NCBI RefSeq assembly: GCF_900113765.1
Contig: NZ_FOQO01000006.1
Span: 310,001 to 374,000 of the forward strand
From: Parapedobacter indicus
Lineage (GTDB): Bacteria; Bacteroidota; Bacteroidia; Sphingobacteriales; Sphingobacteriaceae
Reading direction: 5' to 3'
Length of the DNA stretch: 64,000 nucleotides
Shown here: in pieces, positions 1 through 8,717 of the stretch
Layout: each line of letters opens with the position of its first letter
Numbering within the stretch: the stretch's first letter is position 1
Translations under genes and position numbers: made by a program
The notes under the pieces: model-generated
The model's input: the letters and a program-made list of their open reading frames with translations, nothing else
The model's database searches: none
Told to the model about the DNA's origin: nothing

Positions 1-1
1 G

Positions 2-334
2 GTGAATCTAAACAGCGGAAAATTGCTGTGGAAGGTTCCTTTGGGAAATTTCGCCGAGTTGGGAACCGCGGAAGATACCGGCACAGAGGTTTATGGAGGG
101 CCGGTCGTAACGAAAAGCGGCCTGATATTCATCGCAGGCACACAAGATGAAAAAATACGGGCATTTGACAAAAAAACAGGGCAAGTCCTTTGGGAGCATC
201 CGCTTCCTGCCGCTGGGTTTGCATCGCCAGCCGTTTATACGATTGATGGGAAGCAATTTGTCGTTATTGCCGCCGGTGGCGGAAAGCTGGGCATGCGATC
301 GGGCACGAAATACCTTGCTTTTGCCCTTCCCTAA
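2..334 (+). CDS. PQQ-dependent quinoprotein dehydrogenase, C-terminal fragment (5' end outside window)
   Basis: Only the last 110 residues are visible and the reading frame is open at the left edge, so the GTG at base 2 is not the real start. The fragment has beta-propeller blade signatures of membrane or periplasmic quinoprotein alcohol/glucose dehydrogenases: a GKLLW strand, a YGGP-V-T-SGL-F segment, the typical D-K-TG-LWE blade, and the closing AGGGKLG stretch followed by a short C-terminus. In this family the propeller binds pyrroloquinoline quinone and oxidises sugars or alcohols, passing electrons to quinone or cytochrome. It is followed 54 bases later by a Tat-exported isomerase-like gene on the same strand, which suggests a shared sugar-oxidation role. 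The exact substrate cannot be read from this piece. Confidence 0.82.
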   Translation: MNLNSGKLLWKVPLGNFAELGTAEDTGTEVYGGPVVTKSGLIFIAGTQDEKIRAFDKKTGQVLWEHPLPAAGFASPAVYTIDGKQFVVIAAGGGKLGMRSGTKYLAFALP

Positions 335-388
335 TTTGTAGAAAAGCAACCAATATGAGTACTATATCAAATAAATATAACGTAAAAT

Positions 389-1366
389 ATGAAAAATAGT
401 CAATTATCAAGAAGGCAGTTCTTGGGCACAGCTGCACTAGCTGCTGCCGGTATCGCCGTATCGAACAAATCCGCATTTGGAATGCCTGCCTATATCAGAA
501 ATCTGAATAAGCCAAACTCCGTATTCAAAGGGGTACAAATTGGTGTGATCACCTATTCGTTCCGCAGCATGCCCAGCAGTGCCGAACAGTTGCTCCAATA
601 TTGCCGCGAGTGTGGTGTCGGCGCTGTGGAGCTCATGGGCGATGCAGCCGAAACATTCGCAGGTGCACCGGTAGCACCTGCACGTCCCAAACGCGGCAGT
701 ACCGAAGGACAGGAGGCTTGGAAAGCACACCTGCAAGCACTGGCGGCTTGGCGGGAAAAGGTGCCCATGACCCGGTTTGAGCAACTCCGCAAGTTATACA
801 ACGATGCTGGTGTGAAGATCTACGGTTATAAACCCAGTGCGTTAGGTGTGAACAATACGGATGGAGAAGTTGAATATGCCTTCCGAGCCGCCAAGGCGCT
901 GGGAGCCAACCAAGCCAATATCGAGTTTCCAACCGACCCGGCACAAACCAAACGCTTGGGGACATTGGCTGCCAAGCACAAAGTCTATGTGGGTTATCAC
1001 GGACATACGCAACAAACGTTCGATATGTGGGACAGCGCTATCGCCCAATCCCGTTATAATGCGATGAATTTTGACATGGGGCATTATGTGGCTGCTGGAT
1101 TCGACGCCATCGAATTTATAAAGGCGAAACACCAACACATCGTCAGTATGCACGTCAAAGACCGCCAAACCAAAGAACATGGTGGCGCAAACCTACCTTG
1201 GGGACAAGGCGACACACCCATTGCGGAAGCCTTGAATCTGATGTCCAAATCGCATTATAAATTTCCGGCAACCATCGAACTTGAATACCAAATCCCCGAA
1301 GGGTCCAATGCGGTACAGGAGGTGGCTAAGTGCCTGGAATTTGCAAGAAAGGCATTAGGGGCTTGA
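389..1366 (+). CDS. Exported sugar phosphate isomerase/epimerase-like TIM-barrel protein
   Basis: This 325-residue protein starts with a twin-arginine signal (SRRQFLG at residues 8-14, then an Ala-rich hydrophobic stretch to about residue 30), so it is probably exported folded. The rest fits the xylose isomerase-like TIM barrel (AP_endonuc_2 family): a GVQIGVITYSFR first strand, a GYHGHTQ strand with a probable metal-binding His, a NFDMGHYVAAG strand with Asp and His, a SMHVKDR strand, and an E-L-E-Y near the C-terminus as the last acidic ligand. Members isomerise or epimerise sugars or act on keto-sugars. The gene follows a PQQ quinoprotein on the same strand, consistent with a periplasmic sugar pathway. 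The start is set by the Tat motif. The substrate is unknown. Confidence 0.85.
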   Translation: MKNSQLSRRQFLGTAALAAAGIAVSNKSAFGMPAYIRNLNKPNSVFKGVQIGVITYSFRSMPSSAEQLLQYCRECGVGAVELMGDAAETFAGAPVAPARPKRGSTEGQEAWKAHLQALAAWREKVPMTRFEQLRKLYNDAGVKIYGYKPSALGVNNTDGEVEYAFRAAKALGANQANIEFPTDPAQTKRLGTLAAKHKVYVGYHGHTQQTFDMWDSAIAQSRYNAMNFDMGHYVAAGFDAIEFIKAKHQHIVSMHVKDRQTKEHGGANLPWGQGDTPIAEALNLMSKSHYKFPATIELEYQIPEGSNAVQEVAKCLEFARKALGA

Positions 1367-1403
1367 GCAGCATACACAGCCAATTTAATTACGAATAAAC
1401 TAT

Positions 1404-2771
1404 ATGGAGAAAAAAATTCTTTTGAATGAACGGGACATGCCTACACAATGGTACAACATTGTAGCCGACATGCCCAATAAGCCCTTGCCACCGTTGCATC
1501 CTGCTACTAAACGGCCTGTTGGTCCCGACGATCTCGTGCCGCTCTTTCCCATGGCACTGATCCAGCAAGAAGTTTCGGCCGAGCGTTACATTGACATCCC
1601 CGAAGAAGTACAGCAAGCTTACCGCATCTGGCGCCCCACGCCGTTGATGCGCGCAACCAACCTGGAAAAGGCACTGGGCACAGACTGCAAAATCTACTAC
1701 AAGTACGAGGGCACCAGCCCCAGTGGCTCACACAAGCCTAATACGGCCATCCCCCAGGCGTACTACAACAAGCAGGCGGGCGTGAAACGTATCATCACCG
1801 AAACCGGTGCCGGCCAATGGGGTACTGCCTTGAGCTTTGCCTGCAGCCAATTCGGCATCGACTGCGAAGTGTATATGGTCCGGATCAGTTTCGACCAGAA
1901 ACCTTACCGAAAAATCCTGATGAACACGTTTGGGGCAAAGGTCCATGCTTCACCTACGAACCATACACAGGCCGGACGGAATGCGCTCGCCGCCAATCCC
2001 GACACGCCAGGAAGCCTCGGTTTGGCCATCTCCGAGGCCATCGAAGTGGCCGTGGGTGACGATCAGACCAAATACGCGTTAGGATCGGTGCTCAATCACG
2101 TATTGCTTCACCAGACCATTATTGGTCAGGAAGCCAAGAAGCAACTGGAATACACAGGCGACTATCCGGACATCATCATCGCCCCTTTGGGTGGGGGTTC
2201 CAACTTTGCGGGCCTCGCTTTCCCCTTCATTAAAGACAAGATTGCCGGCAAAGCGATGCGTTGCATTGCGGTGGAGCCTGCCTCATGCCCCAAGCTGACC
2301 AAAGGTAAGTTTATGTATGATTTCGGCGATACCCAAGGATATACGCCGCTGTTACCTATGTATACATTGGGCCATACGTTTACTCCTGCAGCCATCCATG
2401 CGGGCGGCCTCCGTTACCACGGGGCCAGTGTACTATGCAGCCAATTGCTGAAAGATGGTCTTATCGAAGCCCAAGCCATCCAGCAGCTTGAATGTTTCGA
2501 AGCGGGCGTGCTGTTTGCCAAGGCCGAAGGAATTGTGCCTGCTCCCGAAGCCAATCACGGCATCGCACAGGTCATAAGCGAAGTCAACAGGGCCAAAGAG
2601 GAAGGGGTATCAAAAACCATTCTCTTCAATCTCTGCGGGCACGGTTTTGTCGATATGGCTGCTTACCAGGATTATTTCGACGGCAAGCTGCGGGATCACG
2701 TATTTACGGATGAAGAGTTGACAGCTGAAATCGGTAAACTGGAAGTGTTGCAGCCACAACCTACCGAATGA
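1404..2771 (+). CDS. trpB: Tryptophan synthase beta chain, TrpB2 type
   Basis: At 455 residues this is longer than the usual 400-residue TrpB1 and matches the TrpB2 subgroup. The PLP lysine lies in GSHKPNTA, followed by the TETGAGQWG substrate loop. The phosphate-binding glycine loop is APLGGGSNFAGL, and the cofactor-contacting C-terminal stretch is NLCGHG. TrpB condenses indole with serine to make tryptophan. TrpB2 enzymes usually work without TrpA and are thought to salvage free indole. No trpA or other trp gene is adjacent, so this copy is orphaned here, consistent with salvage. The start ATG is preceded by an A-rich leader. A GC-rich hairpin follows the stop. Confidence is high for the family and moderate for the physiological role. 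Confidence 0.93.
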   Translation: MEKKILLNERDMPTQWYNIVADMPNKPLPPLHPATKRPVGPDDLVPLFPMALIQQEVSAERYIDIPEEVQQAYRIWRPTPLMRATNLEKALGTDCKIYYKYEGTSPSGSHKPNTAIPQAYYNKQAGVKRIITETGAGQWGTALSFACSQFGIDCEVYMVRISFDQKPYRKILMNTFGAKVHASPTNHTQAGRNALAANPDTPGSLGLAISEAIEVAVGDDQTKYALGSVLNHVLLHQTIIGQEAKKQLEYTGDYPDIIIAPLGGGSNFAGLAFPFIKDKIAGKAMRCIAVEPASCPKLTKGKFMYDFGDTQGYTPLLPMYTLGHTFTPAAIHAGGLRYHGASVLCSQLLKDGLIEAQAIQQLECFEAGVLFAKAEGIVPAPEANHGIAQVISEVNRAKEEGVSKTILFNLCGHGFVDMAAYQDYFDGKLRDHVFTDEELTAEIGKLEVLQPQPTE

Positions 2772-2785
2772 TGCACCAACAAAAT

Positions 2786-2807
2786 AGCCCCGGCGCTGGC
2801 CGGGGCT
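2786..2807 (+). terminator. Hairpin downstream of trpB2
   Basis: A perfect 9-bp GC-rich stem (AGCCCCGGC paired with GCCGGGGCT, 4-base loop) starts 14 bases after the trpB2 stop. The bases after it are only mildly T-rich (AAGTCTATTAATT), so it is a terminator-like hairpin rather than a textbook one. It sits between convergent genes and could serve both. Confidence 0.65.
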
Positions 2808-2841
2808 AAGTCTATTAATTATAGGAATTGATTATTAACGA

Positions 2842-3240
2842 TTACATGGACGTTTTAGGGTGCTTCTGACCGTTATGGCACGTTGCACAGGTCACAGCCA
2901 TTGTCCCGCTTTCTTCTCCATGCCCTGCAAAGTATTTTTTGTTGATTTTTGACACCATCTTGAGCATCTTGCGAGCGGCTGCCTTATGATGGTTTTCGTC
3001 GCTTGCAAAGTCCAGCTTTTTCGGATCAGATTTACTGGGAGCATGACAAAAATCACACTTCACCCCCAAAGCTGCATTAAAACCTTTCATTACTTCCTTA
3101 ACCTGATCAATACTCATATCTTTGGGAAGTACTTTGAGGTTTTGGGGAGTGGGCTCTTGCGTCTGAGACACAAACGCACTCAAAACGCCGACAAAAGACA
3201 GAAGCAAGGCTGCTACAATTAATTTTTTGACACCTTTCAT
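2842..3240 (-). CDS. Diheme c-type cytochrome, photosynthetic reaction-centre cytochrome-like (CytoC_RC) family
   Basis: The 132-residue protein has an N-terminal signal peptide or anchor (hydrophobic residues 7-23) and two covalent heme motifs: CDFCH at residues 62-66 and CATCH at 118-122. The segment between them (D-F-A-S-D then an HHKAAARKML helix) resembles the small cytochromes of Bacteroidota and Acidobacteriota assigned to the CytoC_RC family. Those proteins act as periplasmic electron carriers. It needs a cytochrome c maturation system, and ccmE and ccmF-like genes are found near the right end of the window. It is transcribed alone, convergent with trpB2. Its redox partner is not known, although the window encodes PQQ enzymes that would need an electron acceptor. 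Confidence 0.85.
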   Translation of the reverse strand: MKGVKKLIVAALLLSFVGVLSAFVSQTQEPTPQNLKVLPKDMSIDQVKEVMKGFNAALGVKCDFCHAPSKSDPKKLDFASDENHHKAAARKMLKMVSKINKKYFAGHGEESGTMAVTCATCHNGQKHPKTSM

Positions 3241-3422
3241 TTGAAAACAGTTTATTTACAATGGCCTCTTGAAACCTGCACGACAGGTCTCATCAAGTGC
3301 AGTATTGGATTACCGATGCAAAGTATCTAAAATCTGGAAAAAGTCCGAACAAAAACCACTATTTGGAATGGCTACAAATCTAAATACGCAAAAACTTATT
3401 AATACATAGGAGATATTGACAC

Positions 3423-3779
3423 ATGATCATCGAAACGCATCGAATCAACCAAACCGATATTGCCGAAGTGATTTCGGAAGAATGCCTGATTAAAACGGCC
3501 GAAGACGGGCTGGACTTATTAGGAAATCTGTACTATCAAGGTTTTGACCGGATCATTCTGTATGCGCATAACATCACGCCGAACTTCTTCGATCTGAAAA
3601 ATGGACTAGCCGGTGAGATTCTTCAAAAATTTTCCAATTATCGGGTCCGGCTTGCTATCGTCGGAGATTTTTCCGCTTATACCAGCAACAGTATTCGGGA
3701 TTTCATTCGTGAGAGCAATCGCACCGGACATATCAGTTTCTCGGATTCGCTATCTGAAGCATTGGCCAAACTCGGGTAA
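3423..3779 (+). CDS. DUF4180 domain protein
   Basis: The 118-residue protein covers a complete DUF4180 domain: an alternating strand/helix pattern with a D-LDLLGNLYYQGFDRIILY core, an F-F-DLKNGLAGEILQKF segment and a VAIVGDFS-like strand (here LAIVGDF). No catalytic residues are obvious and the family has no established function. It has no signal peptide or membrane segment, so it is probably cytosolic. A purine-rich AGGAGA lies 11-16 bases upstream of the ATG, which supports this start. It converges with the next gene, whose stop lies 1 base away. Confidence 0.85.
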   Translation: MIIETHRINQTDIAEVISEECLIKTAEDGLDLLGNLYYQGFDRIILYAHNITPNFFDLKNGLAGEILQKFSNYRVRLAIVGDFSAYTSNSIRDFIRESNRTGHISFSDSLSEALAKLG

Positions 3780-3780
3780 G

Positions 3781-4338
3781 TCATGATTCGTCCCATTTTG
3801 TAAGGGGAGCACCGAATACAAGTGGTTGCGCAACACTTTTTGAGGGTGTGGCATCCGACTTGAATTCCATCACCTTGCCGTCTTTCACAAAAGATGCAGC
3901 TGCAATATAAGCGGCATGGTATCGCTGGTGGTGACTGATATGCGAGCCGCCACCGCTCGAATCCACACGCAAAAATGAGATACTCACGTTCACCAAGATC
4001 AGCCGATGATCCATCTCAGTTATTGGTACCGAGGCTTTCTTTTCGGTAGCATCCCTGTCCCGATGCCCAAAATCCAACCGTTCCAGCCCATAGGCATCTA
4101 CCGTCAGTCGTTCCACATCCATTGCCACGACCTGAACATCAAGACAAGCCGAAATTGCTTGCTCTGTCCCTTTAAAGCCACTTTCACCGGTGTTTCGCAC
4201 ACGTAAGTGTACCTTTCTGAATACCGGATCAATCAAAACCCCGACAGAAATACCCGGTGCCAACGTCGAAAACTGCGCTAAACCACGCTTTCCCTTCTTC
4301 GCTTCCGGTCCGGTATGGAGTACTGAAATGATGCGCAC
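3781..4338 (-). CDS. Hypothetical protein, 185 residues
   Basis: This frame is not recognised as any known family. It encodes 185 residues with no signal peptide or membrane span. The beta-strand-rich appearance (ISVGVLID, KVHLRVRNTG, DVQVVAMDVERLTVDAYGL) and the C-terminal half with an SGGGSHISHHQRYHAAY His-rich segment are the only notable features. It has no competing long frame on the other strand, and it fills the space between DUF4180 (convergent) and the sigma factor (divergent, 50 bases away), so it is probably a real gene. It could be a lineage-specific cytosolic protein. The His cluster could bind metal, but this is a guess. Confidence 0.6.
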   Translation of the reverse strand: MRIISVLHTGPEAKKGKRGLAQFSTLAPGISVGVLIDPVFRKVHLRVRNTGESGFKGTEQAISACLDVQVVAMDVERLTVDAYGLERLDFGHRDRDATEKKASVPITEMDHRLILVNVSISFLRVDSSGGGSHISHHQRYHAAYIAAASFVKDGKVMEFKSDATPSKSVAQPLVFGAPLTKWDES

Positions 4339-4388
4339 CGTGGATTATGTCGTATATTTTCTAATTTAGCCGTCAAATCAAAAAGGCT

Positions 4389-4979
4389 GTGTCGCAACGC
4401 TCATTGTGGAATAAAGTAAGTAAAGGGGATAAAAATGCCTTCGCAAAATGCTTTGACCAATATTGGGAGCCCCTCTACCATGCTGCTTTTTGGCGGGTGT
4501 GCGACGAAGAACTGGCCAAAGATCTGGTACAGGAGGTATTTATTACCCTTTGGGACAAGCGGGCAGACATCGTTATAACGGATAGCCTGCCCGGATACCT
4601 GCACCGGATGCTCCGCAACCGAATTATCAATCATTTCAAAGCAGAGGGAATCCGCCAGAATCATTACCAAGGCTCATCCTATAGCAGTCAGGCAGACGTA
4701 CCGACACCGGAAACGGAAGCGTTATGGAAAGAATCCATCCAACGATACGAAGCCGCGGTAGCTAACCTACCGGAAAAAATGCGGAATATCTTTCTGCTGC
4801 GGCATGAGGAAGGCGCGGCGATTTCCGATGTCGCCGGGCGATTAGGCATTACCGTTCAAACGGTAAAAAACCAATATACTGCCGCCGTGAAACGCATTAA
4901 GCGCGAATTGCTAACGCCAGACGGCAACCAAACCAGTCCGCCCTCTTCAGGATTGCTGGCCGTCACTATTTTTTTCTGA
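4389..4979 (+). CDS. ECF RNA polymerase sigma factor (FecI-like)
   Basis: This 196-residue sigma-70 family protein has region 2 (Q-YWEPLYHAAF through DLVQEVFITLWDKR, about residues 18-56), the Y-L-HRMLRNRIINHFK segment of region 2.4, and a region 4 helix-turn-helix (LPEKMRNIFLLRHEEGAAISDVAGRLGIT, about residues 128-160). It starts with GTG, and no ATG fits upstream within the frame. The hydrophobic tail after the HTH is common in Bacteroidota FecI proteins. It is followed by a FecR anti-sigma gene, an STN-bearing TonB receptor and a DUF4249 lipoprotein, so by the Fec paradigm it should direct transcription of the receptor when the ligand is bound outside. Confidence 0.93.
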   Translation: MSQRSLWNKVSKGDKNAFAKCFDQYWEPLYHAAFWRVCDEELAKDLVQEVFITLWDKRADIVITDSLPGYLHRMLRNRIINHFKAEGIRQNHYQGSSYSSQADVPTPETEALWKESIQRYEAAVANLPEKMRNIFLLRHEEGAAISDVAGRLGITVQTVKNQYTAAVKRIKRELLTPDGNQTSPPSSGLLAVTIFF

Positions 4980-5052
4980 CCTACCTGGTACTTCGGAGCA
5001 CGAGCATTGTCAAGCTATAAAGTCCCCTGGGGATTTGTTTAGCGAAACAACG

Positions 5053-6009
5053 ATGGACGAACAGAAAATAGTGGAATTGCTCCGGCTGCAACGGGAACTT
5101 ACCACCGAAGAAAAAGAAATGCTTTACGAATGGTACGGCCAATTTCCCGAGTACCGTCACCTAACGTTTGACAGCCTATCTGACAAACAGCGCATCGCGC
5201 GTGAGATGCACAGTAAGGTATTCGAACAGTTACCGGCGCGCCCCCGGCAGTTGTGGCCGTTTGTCATGCGTATTGCCGCGGTCGTCATTGCAGCCATTGC
5301 ATTGGGCTGGTGGCTATGGCCTACTGCACGTAAACACGCACCAGATAACGCCCGTTGGGTCGAAATCCATGCAGACAGCGGAGGGAAAAACAAGTTAGTC
5401 AAACTTCCAGACGGTTCCAACGTCACACTTTTCCCCGGTTCTACAGTGAAGTACAGTGAGCCCTTTGATAGTGGAAAAAGACAGGTAACCATCGGCGGTC
5501 TGGCTTATTTCGAGGTGGTACACAACAGTGGACATCCGTTTACCGTGCAAACGGCAGCAGATATCTCTACTACCGTGCTGGGCACTACGTTTACCGTCAA
5601 AGCATTCGAACATAACACGACGGTTCAGGTCGGCTTACTTTCCGGCAAGGTACGGGTGGATAAAGCGGGTGAAACAATCGACGTTCTTGATCCCAATGAG
5701 CAACTGATTGTGGGCACGAGAGACAACTACGTGCACAAACAACCATTGGGCAGTGGCCGAGGCATCGAGTGGCTTTCGGGAACGCTCGTTTTGAACGATG
5801 CTTCGCTCCACGAGATTGCCGCGGTCATTCAGCATGTATATGGCTTGTCCGCTTCTTTTGATGAACGGGCCACCGAACACATGCGTTTCAATCTGCAAAC
5901 ACAAATGGACGCTCCGATTACGGAATTGCTGGAAATGATTTCGCTCATCTCCGATCTCGATTGCCATATCGACAAAAACACCGTGTTTTTCGAGCTACAA
6001 AATCTTTAA
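5053..6009 (+). CDS. FecR-family anti-sigma factor
   Basis: The ATG chosen here gives 318 residues. A TTG 18 bases upstream is in frame but less likely. The N-terminal about 70 residues form the cytoplasmic sigma-binding part, ending in a single membrane span (LWPFVMRIAAVVIAAIALGW). The periplasmic FecR domain follows, with the family signatures DGSNVTLFPGSTVKY and R-QVTIGGLAYFEVVHNSGHPFTV, then TTVLGTTFTVKAF and a V-VGLLSGKVRV segment. The C-terminal DUF4974 domain (F-DERATEHMRFNLQTQMDAPITELLEMISL) contacts the STN domain of a receptor in this family. It lies 73 bases after the sigma gene and 13 bases before the receptor, so all three are probably co-transcribed. Confidence 0.93.
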   Translation: MDEQKIVELLRLQRELTTEEKEMLYEWYGQFPEYRHLTFDSLSDKQRIAREMHSKVFEQLPARPRQLWPFVMRIAAVVIAAIALGWWLWPTARKHAPDNARWVEIHADSGGKNKLVKLPDGSNVTLFPGSTVKYSEPFDSGKRQVTIGGLAYFEVVHNSGHPFTVQTAADISTTVLGTTFTVKAFEHNTTVQVGLLSGKVRVDKAGETIDVLDPNEQLIVGTRDNYVHKQPLGSGRGIEWLSGTLVLNDASLHEIAAVIQHVYGLSASFDERATEHMRFNLQTQMDAPITELLEMISLISDLDCHIDKNTVFFELQNL

Positions 6010-6022
6010 ATCACTAACTACC

Positions 6023-8710
6023 ATGCCCCTACTTCCTTTCAAAACGGTACTTTTGATTAGTCTCTTGTTGTCCGCCGCTACGTTGGCATCCAAAGCACAA
6101 TCGGCGGCGGACGACCCCTCGATAACCTGTACCGTCGCCAAAGGCAGCCTCACGGACGCGATACAAACGCTGGGTAAGGCCGCCAACATCCAGATCATTT
6201 TCGAACGTAGCCTACTTGACCGCTACATGGTTGCAAGCAAAACATTTACCGAAGTACAGCTTTCTGTTGCCATCCACCAACTTCTTGCACCTACCAAGTT
6301 GCAATTGGTCATTCGGGATGGTAAATTTCTCATCGGGCCGGCAGCTAGCCCCGAAAAAGGTGTATCAGCAGTCGGCAGCGCCACGCTTAGTGGTTATGTA
6401 GCCGATGCTTCCAGCGGAGAGCGGCTTGTGGGCGTAACCATCGGTATAAAAGGTGCCGCTACTACGACCAATAACTATGGTTATTTCAGCATTACCATAC
6501 CTGCGGGTCTCGCCGACATTCGTATTTCCATGGTGGGGTATCAGACGTTGATCGACACATTATTTCTACAACAAAACATACATCGGACCTTTACAGTGAA
6601 CCGGCAGTCCATCGTTTTGGATGATATTGAAATCACGGCCTCTGCATCTCCTACAATCCAGCAACGGACACAAATGGGACACATCAACCTATCGATAGAA
6701 CAGATCCAATCGGCACCCCGTTTCATGGGTGAAGCGGATGTGCTGAAGACCGTCCAGTTGCTGCCCGGCGTTCAGCAGGGGTCGGAAGGAACCTCCGCAT
6801 TGCTGGTACGGGGCGGTTCGCCCGACCAGAACATGTTCCTGCTCGATGGTACACCACTTTATAACCCCTCCCACCTGCTGGGCATTTTCTCTACATTCAA
6901 CACCAGCACACTGAAAAATGTAGATCTGTATAAAGGTGCTTTTCCGGCGAGGTTCGGAGGCAGGCTTTCGTCCGTCCTGGACATCACGACCAAAGATGGC
7001 AACCTCAACGAGCTACATGGTGATTTCTCGATCGGTTCGATGGCATCCCAGTTTACGTTGGAAGGTCCGCTGAAAAAAGGAAAAACTTCTTTTGTATTAT
7101 CAGCAAGGCGAACTTATGCCGATCTGATAGTACGCCCTTTCATGCGAAACATGGAAGAAGACGTAGACAAATTTGCGGTGTTTTTCCACGATATCAATAT
7201 CAAACTGCACCATAAATTTTCGGATGATGACCGGGTGTTTTTTTCGGTCTATTCCGGACGCGATTATTTCCGCGCACGTACCGGCTATGAAAGCGGCTTT
7301 GACTATGGCAATGCCCCTGAAGGCTGGTACAGCCGCTCGCAGGATGATTTTCACATCGGATGGGGCAATCATACAGGTACCGTCCGCTGGAACCACGTAT
7401 TTGGACCGAAGCTGTTTGCCAACGTTTCGTTGATGGGTTCGCAATACCGCTTCCATACCGCCGCTGCCAGTGAAACCTCCAATCCAGACAACCATATGAC
7501 CTCCGACAATGAACTTACATCGGGTATCCGTGATTTCGGCGGAAAAATTGATTTTGACTATCGCCCCCATCCCAATCACGCCGTTAAGGCCGGGGTTGGA
7601 CTCATCAACCATCGTTTCACTCCCGGATCGAGCAGTTTATCTTACGACATGGGAAGGTCCGAGGCTCCGGTGAATGTAAGCCTTTCTACGGTGCTGCATG
7701 GTAACGAGATCAATGTCTATGCGGAAGACGAATGGCAGCTGTCCCCGAAGGCAAGCGTCAACCTGGGTCTGCACGGAAGTCTATTTGCCACGGCCGGCAA
7801 AACCTATGCATACGCCCAGCCCCGTATCAGCGGACGGATCCTACTGCCCGGCGATGTGGCCTTTAAAGTAGGTTATGCCCAGATGGCCCAATACCTGCAT
7901 CTGCTGTCCAACAATACGATATCGCTCCCTACTGATCTGTGGGTCCCCGCTACGAGCCGGGTAAAACCACAGTTGGCCCAGCAGCTATCGGTAGGTTTCG
8001 CCCGCAGTGTTGCTCACAACACCGTCGAGCTTTCGGTGGAAGGCTACTATAAAAACATGGACAATGTCATCGAGTACAAAGAAGGGGAATTATATTTTGC
8101 TACAGCGGGCAGGGATTGGGAACACAAAGTCACATCCGGTAACGGGCGGGCCTTCGGTGTGGAATTTTTTGTCCACAAGAAAGTAGGCCGTCTTAACGGA
8201 TGGGCAGGCTATACCTGGGCAAAAACGGACCGCAAAATCAAGGAAGTCAATTTTGACCGGCGTTTCCCTTACAAATACGACCGCAGGCATGAGTTTAAGG
8301 CATTAGCCATCTACAAACTTTCAAAAGGCATCCACATCAGTGGCAGCTGGGTGTACCAATCGGCCACACCATTTACCCTTGTTCTGGGCGAATACGAAGG
8401 GATAAGCGATCCCGCGCCGACGTACGGCACGCGAGTAGTAGGCAATGAACGTGTCCCGCTGGTCAACTCACGCAATAACGTCCGGCTGGAAGATTATCAC
8501 CGGTTAGACATCAGCATTGACTTTGTCAAAATAAAACGCAATGGCAACCAGCGCATCTGGAATTTCAGTGTATACAATGTTTACAACCATCAAAATCCGT
8601 TTACGTACTATCCCGACGGCGGGTTTGTCGGCGGCCGCTCCTATCAAGAGCTTACGCGCGTAACCCTACTTCCTATCTTACCCAGTCTCAGTTACATCCT
8701 TAAGTTTTAA
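6023..8710 (+). CDS. STN-domain TonB-dependent outer-membrane receptor/transducer
   Basis: This 895-residue receptor has a signal peptide (about 1-26), an STN signalling domain (about 35-105), a carboxypeptidase-regulatory-like beta-sandwich (about 120-205), a TonB plug (about 225-335, with LLVRGGSPDQNMFLLDGTPLYNP split across it) and a long beta-barrel ending in an aromatic residue (…ILKF). The STN domain is the part that touches FecR in the periplasm, and the two genes before it are exactly sigma and FecR, so this should be a signal-transducing transporter. The next gene, a DUF4249 lipoprotein, is a frequent partner of this receptor type. The substrate is not shown by the sequence. It is not a SusC, since the neighbour is not SusD-like. 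Confidence 0.93.
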   Translation: MPLLPFKTVLLISLLLSAATLASKAQSAADDPSITCTVAKGSLTDAIQTLGKAANIQIIFERSLLDRYMVASKTFTEVQLSVAIHQLLAPTKLQLVIRDGKFLIGPAASPEKGVSAVGSATLSGYVADASSGERLVGVTIGIKGAATTTNNYGYFSITIPAGLADIRISMVGYQTLIDTLFLQQNIHRTFTVNRQSIVLDDIEITASASPTIQQRTQMGHINLSIEQIQSAPRFMGEADVLKTVQLLPGVQQGSEGTSALLVRGGSPDQNMFLLDGTPLYNPSHLLGIFSTFNTSTLKNVDLYKGAFPARFGGRLSSVLDITTKDGNLNELHGDFSIGSMASQFTLEGPLKKGKTSFVLSARRTYADLIVRPFMRNMEEDVDKFAVFFHDINIKLHHKFSDDDRVFFSVYSGRDYFRARTGYESGFDYGNAPEGWYSRSQDDFHIGWGNHTGTVRWNHVFGPKLFANVSLMGSQYRFHTAAASETSNPDNHMTSDNELTSGIRDFGGKIDFDYRPHPNHAVKAGVGLINHRFTPGSSSLSYDMGRSEAPVNVSLSTVLHGNEINVYAEDEWQLSPKASVNLGLHGSLFATAGKTYAYAQPRISGRILLPGDVAFKVGYAQMAQYLHLLSNNTISLPTDLWVPATSRVKPQLAQQLSVGFARSVAHNTVELSVEGYYKNMDNVIEYKEGELYFATAGRDWEHKVTSGNGRAFGVEFFVHKKVGRLNGWAGYTWAKTDRKIKEVNFDRRFPYKYDRRHEFKALAIYKLSKGIHISGSWVYQSATPFTLVLGEYEGISDPAPTYGTRVVGNERVPLVNSRNNVRLEDYHRLDISIDFVKIKRNGNQRIWNFSVYNVYNHQNPFTYYPDGGFVGGRSYQELTRVTLLPILPSLSYILKF

Positions 8711-8717
8711 TACAGCT

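Noticed and set aside
7100-7612. A 170-residue frame antisense to the STN-TonB receptor
   Set aside because: Within the receptor's beta-barrel coding region, with no domain. Rejected as a shadow.
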